From NCBI GenBank assembly GCA_001662425.1, contig BDDC01000149.1, forward strand, positions 1-64,000: 64,000 nucleotides of DNA. Direction: 5' to 3'. A program made the translations under genes and the position numbers. Numbering within the stretch: position 1 is the stretch's first letter; each line of letters starts with the position of its first letter. Source of the stretch: Chlamydomonas sphaeroides. Taxonomy: Eukaryota; Chlorophyta; Chlorophyceae; Chlamydomonadales; Chlamydomonadaceae. The notes under the pieces are model-generated. The model saw only the letters and a list, made by a program, of their open reading frames with translations, had not been told where the DNA came from and ran no database searches. Positions 45,401-59,540 of this stretch are shown here, in pieces.

Positions 45401-48400
45401 CCGTGGCTGCGCCCATCGCCGTCGCAATCCTCGCCCTCGTCCGAGGCTTCGCAGATTGCGAGACCGCTGACGGGAAACGAGTCCTGGGTGCGAGGCGCCG
45501 GCGGCGGCAAGGCCGCCGCCGCGCTGTCCTGGAAGAGCACCGTCTTGACGGCCACGTCCAGGTTGCGCCACACTCCTTGGGGCGGTAGGAGGATCAGGGA
45601 TGTACCGAGGATCAGGGAGGGCAGCAGGCCGGGGGTTCGTGTCAGAGGGGCGGCGGTGGGTCCAGTGCGTTCGCAGCCCTGCCGGCCCTGCCCAGCCCAC
45701 AGCGACCCACACGGCCCAGCCCAGCTGCAGCGTGTCAGCCCACCGCCCATCCTGCCCATGCCGCCACACGCCAATGCTGCAGCCCACGCCCGCCCACCTC
45801 GGTACACGGTGCCGTAGCCGCCCTGCCCAATGGGCTCCATGATCACCAGCTGGTCGCCGCCCTGCCCCGCCGACAGCTCGCTGATGAGCCGCTGCACCTC
45901 ATTGGCCGGCTCCGGCACCTTGCCGATGGTCAGCGACGTGCCCGGCGACAAGTCGGGGTCGGTGTAGGTTATCGCCGGAGCGCCAAACGTGCCGCCCGTG
46001 GCTGTGAGCTGCGTGGACTGCGACCCCGGCGTCACGTCGTCGCAGTCGCCGGGGCCGCCGTTGCTGCCCGTAAGCAGCGCGGACTGCGAGGCCTCGCGGC
46101 GCATACGGTCGCTGTGCGACGAGGCGAGACTGCTGCCGCGCGGCACGGAAGGCGGCGGTGGCGCGGAGCGGCGCGAGCGCTCGCGCATCACGCGGCCCAT
46201 CGAGCCCGAGGCGTGCAGCGAGCGCAGCTCGACTTGACCAGCGTTGTGGGTACCGGCCGCGAGCAGCGGCTCCGCGACGTCGACCATGGCGGGCGCTGGC
46301 GCCGGCAGGACCGTCCTGGCGGCGCCGCCGGCCGAAGCGCCAGCGCTGAGCGTGACGATGCTCGCGGCCGAGCGCGGCGCTCGCGGCGGCGAGCGGCCCT
46401 GCAGCAGCTGCGTGCGGCGGCAGGTGGGCGTCTCGCCGTGCTCCGACGTCGGACCCGTCTCTGCGGTGAACGACGGTGCGCCGCTGGCTGCAGCGGCCTC
46501 GCGGCGGCTGCTGTCAGCTAGCTGCAGCGACGACGTCAGCGACGCCTCGCTCGGCTCCGGCCTCGAGTCCAAGCTGAGCGGCTGCAGCCGGCCGCCGACC
46601 GGCAACAAACTGTCACACGGCGGGTCTAGAAGCCGCGGCACCAGCGACGGACCGCCCGGCGCCGCCGCCAGGGCGCCAGCTATCCGCGGCTCGCCGGCAT
46701 GCAGGCAGCGGCCGCCGGCGCCGCAGCCCGACGGCCCGTCGCCGCTGCCGTCGGCGCCGCCGCTGCGCGGCGCCAACGTGCTGCACGAGTGCCGTTCAAG
46801 GTGGCTGCCGGCGCCCGCCAGCGCCACCGAGAAGGTCGAGTGCGGCGGGCTGGTCAGCGTGGCCGTGCACGTGCCGTGCAGGCTGCACTCGCTGCTCGCG
46901 CCGGCGTAGCACGGCGGCCGCAGCTCGGCGCCCTGCTCGAGCTCCCTGCCGCCCACCACCGCCGCCGCCGCGGCGGCGCCGCCAGCCGCCTGCACCGCCG
47001 CGCCCTGCGTGTGCGGCGGCGAGGCACCGCCGGTGCCTGCATCCGCAGCCGCAGCCCCGCCACCGCCGCTGCCGCACCAGCCGGACGCGCTGTCTGCGGA
47101 ACCCCGGGTGCTGGGGCTGCCGCCGGCCTCGGCGCTGCCCTTGGGTGGCGCGTGCCGCAGGGCCGCGTCCAGCGCCCGTCGGTTGCGCCGCCAGACGAAC
47201 CCGACGGCAGCCAAGATGAGCAGCAGGGCCACCCCACCGCCGACGCAGACGCCGGCGATGATCGCAACACCGGCACTGGAGCGGCTGCTGGGCGGCGCGG
47301 CGGAGGGGGCATCGCCGGCGCCTGGGCCCAGCACCTGCGGACTACTGGGCAGCATATTGCCGTCGAGCGTGATGTTGACCCAGCTGCCGCGCACGCCAGC
47401 AATGTTGAAGCTGGCGAGCTGGATGAAGGATGCGTTCATGAACACCACCTCCATGCCGCCTGCGCAGCAGTCGGGCCAGCGCGGGGCTAAGAGCAGTCAG
47501 ACGCGAGCGCAGCCGCCGAGCCCATGGCTAGGGAGCCGCTGTGGCGCCAGCGCAACAGCGGCGCTCATCCCCTGCGCTCACCCGGCATGTAGATGCGCCG
47601 TGCGGACGTCACGATGCGGTGCAGGTCCGTGAAGCTGTCCGCGTCTAGAAACACGTCTACCGACTCGAACACCACGCGAGGTGAGGTCCTGCGTGGGAAG
47701 GCGCGACGCGGACGCCAGCCAGTTTGGGGGCGAGTTGGTGCTGGCTGGCAGGTCCCGCCCTCCCAACACAGGGTTCGTGCCATGTCCTGTCCGCTGTGTC
47801 CGGAGCGCTCCAGCCAGCGCGCTCACCATACCCTGCACTGCACTCTTCCCCAGAAGCCGTTTACGCCCCGTCCAGCCTCCATGCTGCGCCCTGCGCTTGC
47901 TTCCAGCTCGCTTGTCGCCCTTAACTGCCCCTGCGGCTCCGCTGCACCGCCGCCTGAAGCGCACCTGTCGAAGATGAAGAAGCCCCGGACGGCTTGGTCC
48001 CGGCCCGGGAACGCCGTCGCGACCGTGATGGTCGTGGCCGCGTTGCGCAGCGCCACGCCCTCAAACACGATGGTCGTGTTGTTCCCCTCCAGCCGGACCG
48101 CCTCCAGCACATTGCCCATGTCCAGCTCCGCCATGGGGCAGCCGCCGCCCACGCTGCAGCCGTGGCGCTGCGAGGTGATGACCACGCTGCGCCGCACGAC
48201 CCGCGGGCCGCCCCCGGGCGCCCGCAGCTGCTCGGCCGACAGCGTGACGCTGCCGTTCAGCAGCACCAGCACCGGCAGCTGCCGGCTGCCCACGCCAGAG
48301 CCGGCGGCCGGAGCCGGGGCACTGGAGCGGTTGCCGGCGGCGGCGCCGGGCGGCGGGCTGCTCCAAGTGTCCTGCGGCTGCAGCGGCGCAACCGCGTCGA

Positions 48401-50337
48401 GCAGCTCGGCCGCCGTGCCAACGAGCCGCAGCGGCGGCGTAACGTGCGGGAAGGTCGTCGCCTCGGGCGGCGGCGGCATGTCGGGCGGGTCCGAGGGCAC
48501 GCCAGGCGGCGCGATCGAGGTGAGCGTGGTGCGGATCCAGGCACTGCTTGTGGTCCGCAGCCGGGTAAAGAACATGCTGTTGGCGTCGATGATGTCGCAG
48601 TCCGACTGCCAGACCACGGAGCGGAGGAAGTCGGCGGCCCAGCTGACCTCCGGCGCCATGATGCTGACCAGGACACACCAGTACGACATGGCTGAGATCT
48701 CGTACTGCGGCATGATCACGACAGAGTCCACTACGGAGCGTGTGGGGGCCTGCTGCGACGACGGCGCGCCGTTGGCAATCTGCACCATGTACAGCGGGAT
48801 GACGCCGGCCAGCACGCCGTCCATAACGCCCGGCGACCACACCGCCTGCCGCAGCCGCGTCAGCAGCAGCCGCCGCAGCGTCAGCCGCGCCGGCGGCTGC
48901 ACGTACAGCCAGGAGCGCGTGTGGTTGGCGTCCACCCACACCAGCTGCGAGCCGCCGCCGTACCCCTCCAGGACCGTGTCGCTGGTCACGACGCCGGTGC
49001 GCGTGTCGGGCCGGTCAGGGTCAAAGGCGCTGGCCATCTGGGCCAGCGTTATGTTCTCCATGAGCTTGATGGAGGAGGGCAGCGTCAGGCCACTGGCGGC
49101 GCTGATGAAGGCGGTGAGCATGGGCGCGGTGTGGACGTTGAGGTGCAGGTCGATGGGCAGCGGCACGGTCGGGTCGCAGGACAATGTTACGTTCTGCAGC
49201 ACCACGCCGCCCCGGGTCATTTCTGGGATAAAGAGCGACTGCAGGCCCGGTATGGGGTTGTCCTGCGTGGGTACGGGCAGCGGACGGGGGTCAGGTGTCG
49301 GCAGGGGGCAACGGGGCTGGGCAATCGGCACAAGAGCCCCCGCGTCCTAGGCCGGTGGGCACCGCACTGCGAAGCACGGGAGGATATGTGGCTAGTTGTG
49401 GCTAGCTGGGAGGCAGTGTACATGTCGGGAATCTACGTCAGCAACGGGCTCGGGGGAAGTTTCGAGGGAAAAGCGAACTCGTCTACAACCACCCAACCAG
49501 AAGTTTGGGGCTCGGGGGATCGGTGGGTGCGGGCCTGTCCAGGCCCGAGCGCCCTTGGCAGGGCAGCGCGCCGTACAAGGGAGAGCGAGGCAGGGACTCT
49601 CTGAAGCTGGTGTTGGTGCCCCTAGCTAGGGCGAGAGCGGGCGCGTTGGTCTCACCGGCAGGTGCCATCCCGGCAGCTCAAGGCCGCCGTAGTAGCGCAG
49701 CGTGCTGCACAGCGTCAGCACCGTGACGTTCTGCAGGACCAGTTGCGCGGTCTCGCGCAGATGGATAGCGGCCGGCTGCAAGTTGCCGAACGCGACTGTG
49801 AAAACCAGCGTCCGCGACAGCGTGAGGTCGCGGAGGAGCAGGGTGACACCTGCAGGGGTGGTGACACGCCGGGTGGCGGGAGGGCTCAGCGCGGCAGCGG
49901 CTGGCATCAGCGCCGGCCACCGCCTTCCCGCGCAACCAAGCTCATCGGGGCACATGCCAAGCCTGCACCTGGGTGCCATGGCCCCAGGCGTCGGGGCTGC
50001 CCGAGTTGACGTGCGAGTCACCTGGCTCGACTGAGAACTGGTACAAGTCGAAGCCAAGGTCCCACACACTGCCGTTGGTTGAGCCAGCGACGGTGAAAGA
50101 GCTTCGTAAGGGTTTGCAGACGAAGTTCTTCTCAAGCATATTGCAGCCGGGCTGCAGTGACACGAGCATGCCCGTCGATGAGCCCGGCTCTGCATTCAGC
50201 GCCTGTTCGTATATGTTGTCCACAAAGCTGCAGTTCGGGTCATGTGTACCGGTTCCATCGTGCGCCAGAACGGAGCTGGCGCATAGCCCAAGCGCAAGCA
50301 CCCAACGCAAGGCTCGACGCCCGCTCGACGGCGCCAT
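42441..50337 (-). CDS. Receptor-like serine/threonine (TKL-type) protein kinase
   Basis: Twelve exons: 50337-50022, 49849-49656, 49262-47965, 47688-47582, 47459-45798, 45575-44905, 44742-44644, 44494-44417, 44265-43987, 43861-43756, 43605-43394 and 43175-42441; about 1918 residues. A signal peptide (ALRWVLALGLCASSVLA) starts a roughly 700-residue extracellular part with repeated short beta-like strands (VVLQNVTLSC, IVFEGVALRNA, VVFMNASFIQLASF) and several N-glycosylation sites. One membrane span follows near 702-725 (AGVCVGGGVALLLILAAVGF), then a charged WRRNRR stop-transfer. The kinase domain (about 1180-1675) shows GQGGYGTVYRG, DVAVKTVLF, IVHGDLNPTNILL, IGDFGLC (1569-1575), GTPFYAAPE and DVYAFGVICWEVYTGRPPF. 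A roughly 150-residue low-complexity insert separates the catalytic Lys strand from helix C (QQRAVLEAAVSC). The Arg of HRD is Gly. The C-terminal 245 residues are Gly/Pro/Ala-rich. Such kinases are expanded in volvocine algae; the ligand is unknown. Confidence 0.92.
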
Positions 50338-51610
50338 TCCACGCGTAGGCAGAGCACCTGTGCGGCGGGCAGTGCTTGTAAACGACTGTTCACAGTAAGG
50401 TCCGATGACAACAAGAGCGTCAAACGAGCAAGACAACACGCCCTCCAGAACCTATCAGCAGAAGTGACATAGCTGCTTCGTTGAGAGCAAGCGACGGCGG
50501 GGCCGTTCCGTCACACAGGCTAGTCAGGGCCATCCTCCTCACCTGCCCGTTCGCGCTGTCCGCGCACCAGGAACCTCCTTCAGCTCCACATCGTTGCACT
50601 GTGGGCCGAAGCGCAGAGCGCGCAGCGGGCCTTGCAGATGCGCCGAGCCGCAGCGCCAGCGCACACAGCGCTTGCTTGGGCACTCGCAGTAGTACACAAG
50701 GCAAGGGCGCTAGATGCTGCAGCTTCGTGGGAGGGTGCCGGCAATTACTTTGTGACACACGCCAGGACAAACTATCTATCACAGTGCGGCTGCTGTGGTT
50801 CAAAGGAATGAAGGGGTTGCGCTTGCGTATAGGGAACTGCGCCCGAGGTTGAGTCCTACGATTGCGCCCCGTTACGAAAGGCCATTAGCAAACGAGGTTT
50901 CGTGCGGCAGCGTTCCATAGAGGCGCCCTGCGGCCCCGACAAATGCTTGCAGCTGCAATGCCTATAGCTGTACTACGTCGAAGCCAGTGCAACACGGCAC
51001 CCTGTCGCCTGCTTCGCCCGTTCCCACCATGGTTCAACCCGCAACACCCCCCACACCCGCCCGGCCCCCGCCCCAACCACGATGTTGAGATGTGGTATCA
51101 TTGAGCCCCATCCTCTTAATATTGCCACGGATAACACATTCCCCCGGGCGTGCGCCCTGCAGCAATCGCTAGGCTGCCTTGAGCTTTCAAAAAAAGTACA
51201 TCGAGGATTCGCAGGCTCGCAGGTTCAGGGGTTTGGCTTCGTTGTTTTCTTTTAGGTCTGCTGGATTCGCTATAACGATGCCTGCGTGACAAGATGACCC
51301 TATCCGCAATGGGGAAAAAGGCGTAGCCCCCTCCCCGTCCTTCATATGCCTGCCGGCCGCCCCCACCAGTTTAGGTTGCTTCCGTTTACTTCAGTTTGAG
51401 GCGTTGAAACGCAGGCGCCCTACCAACCTCCCAACAGGGAGGGAACCAGCGCTCTACGTTCCAGCACTCATCTGGGGCGCGACCCCTGGACCCTTCAACC
51501 AGACACGCCCGGGGCACGCTCGTGGCTGCTGGTGCGCAGATCCCCCCTGCTCTTCCTGGCGTCACTCCGTTGCAGCGCCCGTCCGCCTGCTTCACGCCCG
51601 CCCGTCTGCT
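50338..51610. other. Intergenic: kinase 5' flank and 3' UTR of the SAND-domain gene
   Basis: No coding sequence is convincing. The stretch includes A/T-richer sequence around 51180-51300 and one copy of a dispersed 39-bp block (51302-51340). Confidence 0.55.
51302..51340 (+). repeat. Dispersed 39-bp block, copy 2
   Basis: TCCGCAATGGGGAAAAAGGC followed by GTAGCCCCCTCCCCGTCC closely matches 28400-28438. Confidence 0.7.
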
Positions 51611-54600
51611 TCACGCCTGCCCGACTCGCACATACAGCTGGCCATGTAGGGTCATGAGGGCCACTGCGCTGTCTGCTCGCACGCGGCCCGGCAGCCGCAG
51701 CGACAGATGAAGAGGCGCCAGCGGCCAGCCGCCACCAGCCGCCGCGCCTGCGGTGGCCGCCGCCTGCTGGGCATGTACTACAACCCGGCCGTCGTCGTAC
51801 GCCCGCACGGAGACCTCGTGCATCTGCGAGGATGCGCCACAAAAGCGGGTGTTGGCTGCAGACGGCACAAACTTGCAACGCAACCGGCAGCCGCCAGCCG
51901 CTGCCGTACATGTCGTACGGACTTCCTTGCCGTACCTGGAAGCCGGGCACCAGGGCGAGGAGCTCGAAGCTCGGCGGCTGGGAGCAGCGCAGCACCTGGG
52001 GCGGGCGGCGGCGGGCGGCGGCGGCAGGATCTAAGGGGGCGACGCGGGGTTGGACAAAATCGCTCTTGCCGCCATCCGCGTCCGCCGTCCGCGTGCTCAA
52101 CCCGGGCGCTACGAGGGCACTGCTACGTCATCCACCGTCTTCACGCTGCGCCCTGCCTCGGCCGCTGCCCTGCATCATGCCTCGTGCCCACTGCTGGGAC
52201 TCCACGACCGCACGCCGTCAGCAAACACAACCGGCAGGTTCGCAGCGCCTCTCACCTTGTAGCCCGCGCCCTGGTCCGGGAACACAGCGCCCGCCTGAAC
52301 CACCTCCGTCACCTCGGCAGCAGCCGGCGGCGGCGGCGGCGCTCCTCGCCGCACCGAGCCCGGCGGCGGCGGCGGCGCCGCGGCAGTGGCCGCCCGGGCC
52401 GCGCCCGCAGCGGCTCCGCCATGGTACTCCAGACGAGGGCGCTTGGCGGCGGCGGCGGCGGAGGCGGAGGCGGCGGTTGCTGCGGCCGGAGGCGCCGCCG
52501 CGGCGGCGTCGCTGGTGGCGGCGAGCCGCTTGCGTTGGAGGAGGGCGGTTGCAGGCGGCGACGGCGGCGGCGGCGCAGCGGGCGTTGCGGCGGAGGTGGC
52601 TGGCTGCGACCCTGCAGCGGGGGTCGGCGGCGGCGGCGGCCCCGGCACGGCCGCGTCTGGTGGCCGCTGCGGCGCCGAGGAGGGTGGCGGCGGCGGTGGC
52701 GGTGGTGGCGGCGGTGGCGGCCTTGGCATGACGGCGGGGAGGACAAGCCGCGCCTGCAAGAGCGGAGCGGAGGTCGGGTTTGGGGTTGCAGCCTCGACTA
52801 GAGGTCAGGTGACCTTGGGGCTGCAGAGCAGATTTGCGGACGACAGGACAGGAAACTGGAATCGCAAGACAGGATTGCAGGAAGCCCGGCGATACCTGCA
52901 CGCAGCGCGCCACCTCGCTAGCGGCCATGTCCCGCCGCCGGCTCCGGCTGGGGGCCACGGGCACGCCGCGGCGCTCCAGCCACTCCCCCAGCCCGCCGCC
53001 AGGGACAGCGCCCGGCGGCGCCGCTGCCGCGGCGGCGGCGGCGCCTGGCGCGGCGGCGAAGGCCAGTCGGATGCTGCTCTTCCACTTCTTGCTGGAGCGC
53101 ATGCCTGTGAAGTAAAACAACAGACGGAGTCAAGAACCTGTACTTGCAATCCTGCGACCCCGAAATTCCACCCATAGCTGCTGTGAGGTGGTGCCAGTCA
53201 GGGAGGACAGGGTCTGGCAGGTCAGGGACCTCAGGGTGCAGCCCCTCATACGGCAAAGCAAGCCAGGTACGAGGGCGTGGTCAACGCACGGCGGCGCGAC
53301 GTGCGCCAACGCCGCTGGGCTGAGCGCCGCCCGGGGCCCACTGCACTGCACTGCGGCCCTAGTTTGGCCATGGGTGCTGCGGCCCTACCTCCGCCCCAAC
53401 GCACAGCGCACAGCGCCAAACACGCGCTACCACAGCACCCCAGGCCCAGCCTCACCCGCATGCTCCTCGAAGCCTACTGGGGACCAGACAACCCGGGTGG
53501 CCTTGGCGGCGCCGCCGTCGGCTCCAGCCTTGCAACACTCCTCACATGCGCAAGCCACGACCGAGTGCCTCATCAGGAAGTGGCCCTTGAAACCGTTGCA
53601 GGTTATGGCGACGGCGCCGTCGAGGCGCGCCGCCGCCGCGGCGGCAGCGGCGCCGCTGAGGGCAGGGCGCGGCGGCGCCGCCGATGGCGCCGCGGTGCCG
53701 GCGGCGGCCGCTGCCACTGCCTTTGCCGAGCGGCGCGCGGCGGCGGCGGCGGGGCCGTCGGGCTCCGAGTCTGTCTCCGCGTCGGACTGTGCTTTGGCAT
53801 CGTCCGTGTCGGTCTCTGTCTCCGTGTCCGTGTTCGGCCCCGAGGTGGTGTCGGTGGATGGGGCCGAAGAGGCGCTGTTGTCGGCGTCAGTCGCCGCGCC
53901 GCCGTCGGGCGACGACCGGGAACCCCCGCCGCCGTCGTTGCCCTCGGCGCCGTCGGATCGGGATCCATGCTCCCGCGAGCTCTCGCCATCCCCACCACCG
54001 CCGCTGCGTTCGGCGGAGCCGCCGCTGCGTCCGGCGGAGCCGCCGTCGCCGCTGTCGACATCAGCACTGATGGCTGCGCCCACGTCCTCCTCTGCAGCAT
54101 CCAGAAAGCCATCGCTGCCGCCGCCGGTGTCGTCGCCACTGGACATCCCAGCCTCGACGGCCGTAGGCGAGATGGCGGCGGCGCCGCCAGGCGCTGTTCC
54201 CTCGCTAGCGGCCTCGTCGACGCCAACGGCGGCACCGAACTCTGCCATGTCAACCGCCTCCGCCAGCTCTTCCGCCCCTAGCGTGCCGCCGCCAGTGTCC
54301 TCCGGGACCCCGCTGACTTGCTGGCCCTCCGCCGCCGTCGCCGCCACCGCCTCCGCCGCAGCTGCTCCGTCCGCCGCTGACGCCGCACCCGCTGCCGGCG
54401 CCTCGCCTGCCGCCGGGGCCTCGCCGGCCCGCGGAGAGCCGCGCTCCTCGCTCGGCACCGGCACGGACGTCTCCCGTCCCGGCTTCTCCTCCCCCTTGCC
54501 CACCTCCGCCATCGCCTGCGTTTTTTGCTCCTGCCGCTGCAGCGCGATCTCCTGGCTTGCCGGCCGTGGCCCCCTCTGCCCGCTGTCATCGCCGCCGCCA

Positions 54601-57600
54601 ACCGGAACGGTCACCGGCGGCGCCGTCGGCAGCGCACCCTCTGAGGCTGGCGGCGCCGCTGCGACCTCCTTGCCGGTGCCAGCGGCGCCGCCCGCCTCGG
54701 CAGCGCTGCGGCTTCGGGAGGCTGGCGACCGCATGACCTCGCGGCGCAGTCGCTTGGCCGGCGGCTGCCGGCGGCCCCGGCCCCTGCCGTGGCCACGGCC
54801 GCGGCCGACGGCGCCGACGGCCTCCTCCCCACCGCTGACACTGCCTCCTCCGGACTCATCGCCGCTCTCACTGCTGCTACTGCTGCTGCTACTGCTGCTG
54901 CTGGAGCGCTGTCTGGAGGACGACGAGGACGATGTGCTCGACGAGGAGGCTGCCGGCGACGGAGACGGTGGCGCCGCCGGCGGCGCCGCCACCCCCGCAT
55001 CTGCCGCTGCTGGCGCTCCCCCATGGCCACCAGCTGCCGCCGGCGCTGCTGCTGCCCGTGCTGCCGGCGGCGGCGGCGGCGGCGGCGGCAGGTGCAGGCG
55101 CTGCAGCAGCGCCGGCGGCAGCGGCACAGCGTCTCGCCTGTCCAGCTCCCAGCCGTGCTCGTCCAGCAGGATCCGGTCCTCGTCGCCGTCCTTGTACGAG
55201 ATGTCGTACAGCCGGCTGGCGCTGTCGTACGCGGTGACGTGGCCGCCGAACCAGCGGCGCTCGGCGGGCCAGTAGACGCGGATCGCGTGCCCGACCATCG
55301 CCTCGCCTGGGCGACCGGATTGGGCGGTTGAGGAGGGCAGGGTGGGGGCAGCAGATGGTCGGACCAACAGAGAATGGGCGGATCAAGGATTCCGGTTCAA
55401 GGCGCAGTGTCAGCCTGCGTCGCGTGTGTACCGGGCAGGGATGGGGTTGTAGAGGGGCCGCGGCTTGGGACGTGCGCTCCAGCCCCCGCAGCCCTGTAGC
55501 CGGCGTGCCTTCCTCCGAGCGGCCGCATCCATCGATGCTAGCGGAGACCCAGACAGCGCCACCGCCAAGTATGTGCCCTTGCGCCACAGCGCCACCGAAG
55601 CGCAGCATGTGCCACAGCGTTCAGTGCTCCGCTAGCCCCAACGCGAGCCGCACCTTGTAGCTCGGGCGGTACCGGCCGCGGCTCCGACGGCGACTTGGTC
55701 GGCGGGATCAGCACCGCCCTCAGCCGCGGCGGCAGGTTGGTGTAGCTCACAGGCCCCGAGGCCAGCGCCGCCGCCACCGCCGCCGTACTCGACAGCTGAC
55801 GCATCACCGCCCGAGGAGAGCCCGTGTCAGCAGGTCGCGCCGCCGCCGCCGCCGCGCGCGCCGCCGCCGCCTCCGCGGCGGCGCCGTCGACGGCGGCGGC
55901 GGCGGCCTCCGCCGCCGCCGCCTCGGCCTCGTCGGCTCGGCCCATGGCTGTGAGGGCCGCGCGCACGGCGGCGGCGGCAGCAGCCCTGACGGCGGGCGCG
56001 GCGGCGGCGGAGCCGCGGTAGTTGGCGGCCTCGGGCCCCAGCGGCGGCGGCGGCGGCGGCACAGTCTGGGACGTGCGGCCGTGGCTGTAGGTTACAGATG
56101 GGTCCAGCCGGATGGCGTTCACCTCCATGAACCTGTCGTACGGCATCACAGTACGGCAGGGTTCATACGGCGCAGGTGGCTGGTTTGTGTTCGAGTGTTG
56201 GGTAGAACAGAACCCCCTAAACATGGTTGGCTGGATAACGCGCCGTTACGCGCTCAGGTATGCCGCACAGCCGCACTCCTGTCTTCGGCCTTGTGGCCTG
56301 TCTGCCGTCACCTTTCATCCCAGACTACGCAGGAGATGTCAATGAATTCACGTTTTCGCAGGTTACACATATTCCTCCTTTGACTTCGTTCTAGCTTATC
56401 ATCAACCCCACACGCGGCACAGCACGCCCCGGGTAGTGTGGCGCGCTGGTCGTGCGCAGAGGGAATGGGGTGCGGTGCGCCTCTGGTGTGTGGTGTGTGG
56501 TGTGTGGCGTGGGGAGTTGTTGTGGCTGGCGTCCTGCTGTGTTGGCGCTGATGGGCCGGGGCCGCGCCCTCTCCACGCCCCCTCCCCATGACCCAGCGCC
56601 CCCTACGGAGCCTGCCATGCTGACCTACCCAGCCGCATCAGCCGGCCCCCACGATTGGCAGCGTGAAGTGCTGGAGCTGCCTTGCTGCGCTGGCAATGTG
56701 CGGTACACGCCGCAAGCCCCACAAGCCCCGGCAGGACCGGATGAACCCCCCACGTTCGCACATGTCCGTCCCGCGCTTCTCTGTTTCACCACGCAGCACG
56801 ACGAGCCCCAATCCTCACCTGCTCATGCTGACCCACTCGTCAGCGTGCGCGCTCTTGAGGCCGGTCTTGCGCACGTTGCTCTTCCAGCGTCGAGCGCCGG
56901 GGCCGCTAGAGCGAGAGCCGGCGTGGCGGTCAAACTCGTAGGGAAAGAAGGAGCGGCCTGCCAGGTGCGTAGCGGCCAGGCAGGAGACGCACCTGGGGAA
57001 GAAGGGGGAGTTGGAAGGGCCAGGTTACGTGCCGGTAAGGGAGGCGGAGTGTGGGCACGGGGGCGTGAGGGCGGGGTGCTGGGGCGAAGGTTAGGGGCAA
57101 AGGTTAGGAGCACTTCGGTGTGCATAGTGAAGGGCGGTTGCGAAATTTCCGGAGTGGAAGCGACCCAAGCCGCGCTCGCGGCAGTTTGGGACGTTCTGTA
57201 TCGCGGCAGCTGAGGGCGGAGCGCAAAGGGCTCAGGCGTCAGCGGTTGTCATACGGAACGATTAGGTGAGGTTGCGTTAAGAAAACCATAATGACAGACT
57301 AATGCGCTTTTTGGGTAACCCGCTGTGCTAAGGATGTCGTTGATTAGCAGTGCTACCAAAACTCTTCCGCTCGGGGTTAGGCCACGCTATAGTAATGTGC
57401 AGCTTGGCCGGCCAACAACAAGCCGAGCGACCAGAGAGGCGTAACCGTTTGCGGTGCCCAAGTTTCATCACGCAGCGTTTTACATCGCCCGGAAAAAGCA
57501 CATGCATGTGTCGCTTGCAGCCCTGCACGATACCGCGAAGTCTGCCTGTCCCGTGTTGAAAGTGTCCACAGGTGCATGAACTTGGGAATCGCCAGTTTCC

Positions 57601-59506
57601 GCTCGCTATTGAACTCCCGACTGCCCTCGCACCTGCAGACGATGATATAGAGGTCGGGATAGAAGATGCCCGGCTTATCGTGGCACTCCACCCAGTAGCC
57701 GGCAGGCCCGCATCGCTCGCTGGCGCCGGCATCCTTGGCGCCATCGGCTAGGCCGCTGACCGCGCTAGCTGCCACCGGCTCTTGCGAGGACACTGCTGGC
57801 TGCGAAGCAGCTGCGCTGCCGATTTCCGTGTGATCCGCGTCCTCACCGCGCTGGCCGGCTGGCGCGGCATCCTCGTCCTCCTGCGCCGCCTGGGTGGCTG
57901 CCTGCGGCTGACCGCCGTCCTGCGCTGTGGCCGCCAGCCCATCAGCCCCCGCCTGCTCTGGTCCCTCACCATCCTCCTGCTCCTGCCCCGGCGCCTGCTC
58001 TTGCTCCTGCTCCAGCGCCTGCTCCGGTGCCTGCTGTAACTCCCCCTGTGCCTCCGGCGCCAGCTCCAGTTGAGGCTCCAGATCCTTCTCTGCCGCCGCG
58101 TCGGCCGGCGCTGCTCCCGTCGCCGGACCCGTCGCCGGCTCCCGCTCCTCCGCTCCTGACCCCGCCCCCTCCAGCTCCAGCTCCTGCTGGCCCCGCTGCT
58201 GGGGCGCCTGGCCCGGTGTCTGCTGCTGCTCCGGCCGCTGCTGCAGCTGCCCACGCTCCCGCCGCTCCGCCTCCGCCACCGCCGGCTCCTGGGGCGCTAG
58301 ATGCACCAGCCCCTCCCGCCCCTCACCCTCCGGCCCGGCTGCGCTCTGCAGCCGGGCCGGCCGGGCCGCCTCCGCCTCCGGCTGCCCCTCCTCACAGGCA
58401 CTCCCGCTGCCATCGTCGCCGCCGTCCGCCGCTCCGCCGCCGCCAGACAGCTCCGCCACAGCGCCCAGAAGCTGCGGCGCGCCCTCCGCTGCCTCCGCGT
58501 CGTGCTCCACCGCCTGCGGCTCCTCACCGCCGGCACCGCCGCTGGCTGCGCCCGGCGGGCTCGGGGGCGCGACAGCGGCATCGCCAGCGGCGCCGCCAGC
58601 TGCCGCACCGCCTGCTGTCAGGGCCGCAGGGGCGGACGCAGACCTCACGCCGGCCGCCGCCTCGTCCGCTGCGGCCGCCAAGGCGCCATCGGCCAGCAGC
58701 GGTGTGTGCGCCCCAGGCTCGGATGCGTGGCGCTGGCGGCTGCCCTCGACCGATGACGGGGACCGCGGCTCGCTGTTGCTAGCTCCCGCCGCGCCCGTGT
58801 GGGCAGCGGAGGAGCCTCCGCCGGGCGGCCCCCAGCGCTGGTTCAACGGCCCCCAGCGCTGCCGCCGCTGCGCCTGCGCTTGCGCCTGCACCGGCGTCGG
58901 CGGAGGCGGGGACGGTGGCTGCGGGGAGGCAGCGTGTGCGGCACCTGTTGCCATCGAGGGCTGTACCTGCACCTGCTGCTGCAGCGACTGCTGCGCTGCG
59001 GTCCGGACCCGCAGTGCCGTAACGAGGTCCAGCCCAAGCAACTGCATGGACAGGGGTGTGGTGTCGCCGGGGGGCTGGCAGGCGGCGGCCTCCGCTGCCG
59101 CTGCCGCTGGGGTGCGCGCGGGCGTCGCGGTGGCGGCGGCGGCGGCGGCGAGCTCCTGCTCCTGCCTCTTTTGCTGCTCCAGCAGGAACACGCGCCGTGC
59201 CTGGATCTGCGCCAGGACCATCGCCTGCACGTAGTTGAGGGGCGCTGCCGGCGCTGGGTTGACTGCCGTCGCCGGCAGCACGGCCGGCACCGCGCGTATG
59301 GGCACCGGCGGCGCCGGCAGGCGCGGCTGCGACTGGGGCGTTGACGGTGGCGGTCCGAGGCCGGGAGGCAGGCGCGGCTGGGGATGCGGCGTTGGGGGCT
59401 GTGGCTCGGTTGGCGGCTGCGGCCGTGCCGCCGTCGGGGGCTCCTGCTGCCGGGGTGACTGGGGCTGCGACAGGGGCTGCGGCGGCGGCGTGTGCGCGGG
59501 AGCCGA

Positions 59507-59540
<34 letters not shown>

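Noticed and set aside
56132..56820. Boundary between two separate genes, each with a SAND-like domain
   Set aside because: The donor after VSMS leaves two bases that pair in phase with the acceptor before FMEVNAIRLDP, and no stop or poly(A) signal is evident. A start at MPYDRF remains possible, so this is not fully closed.
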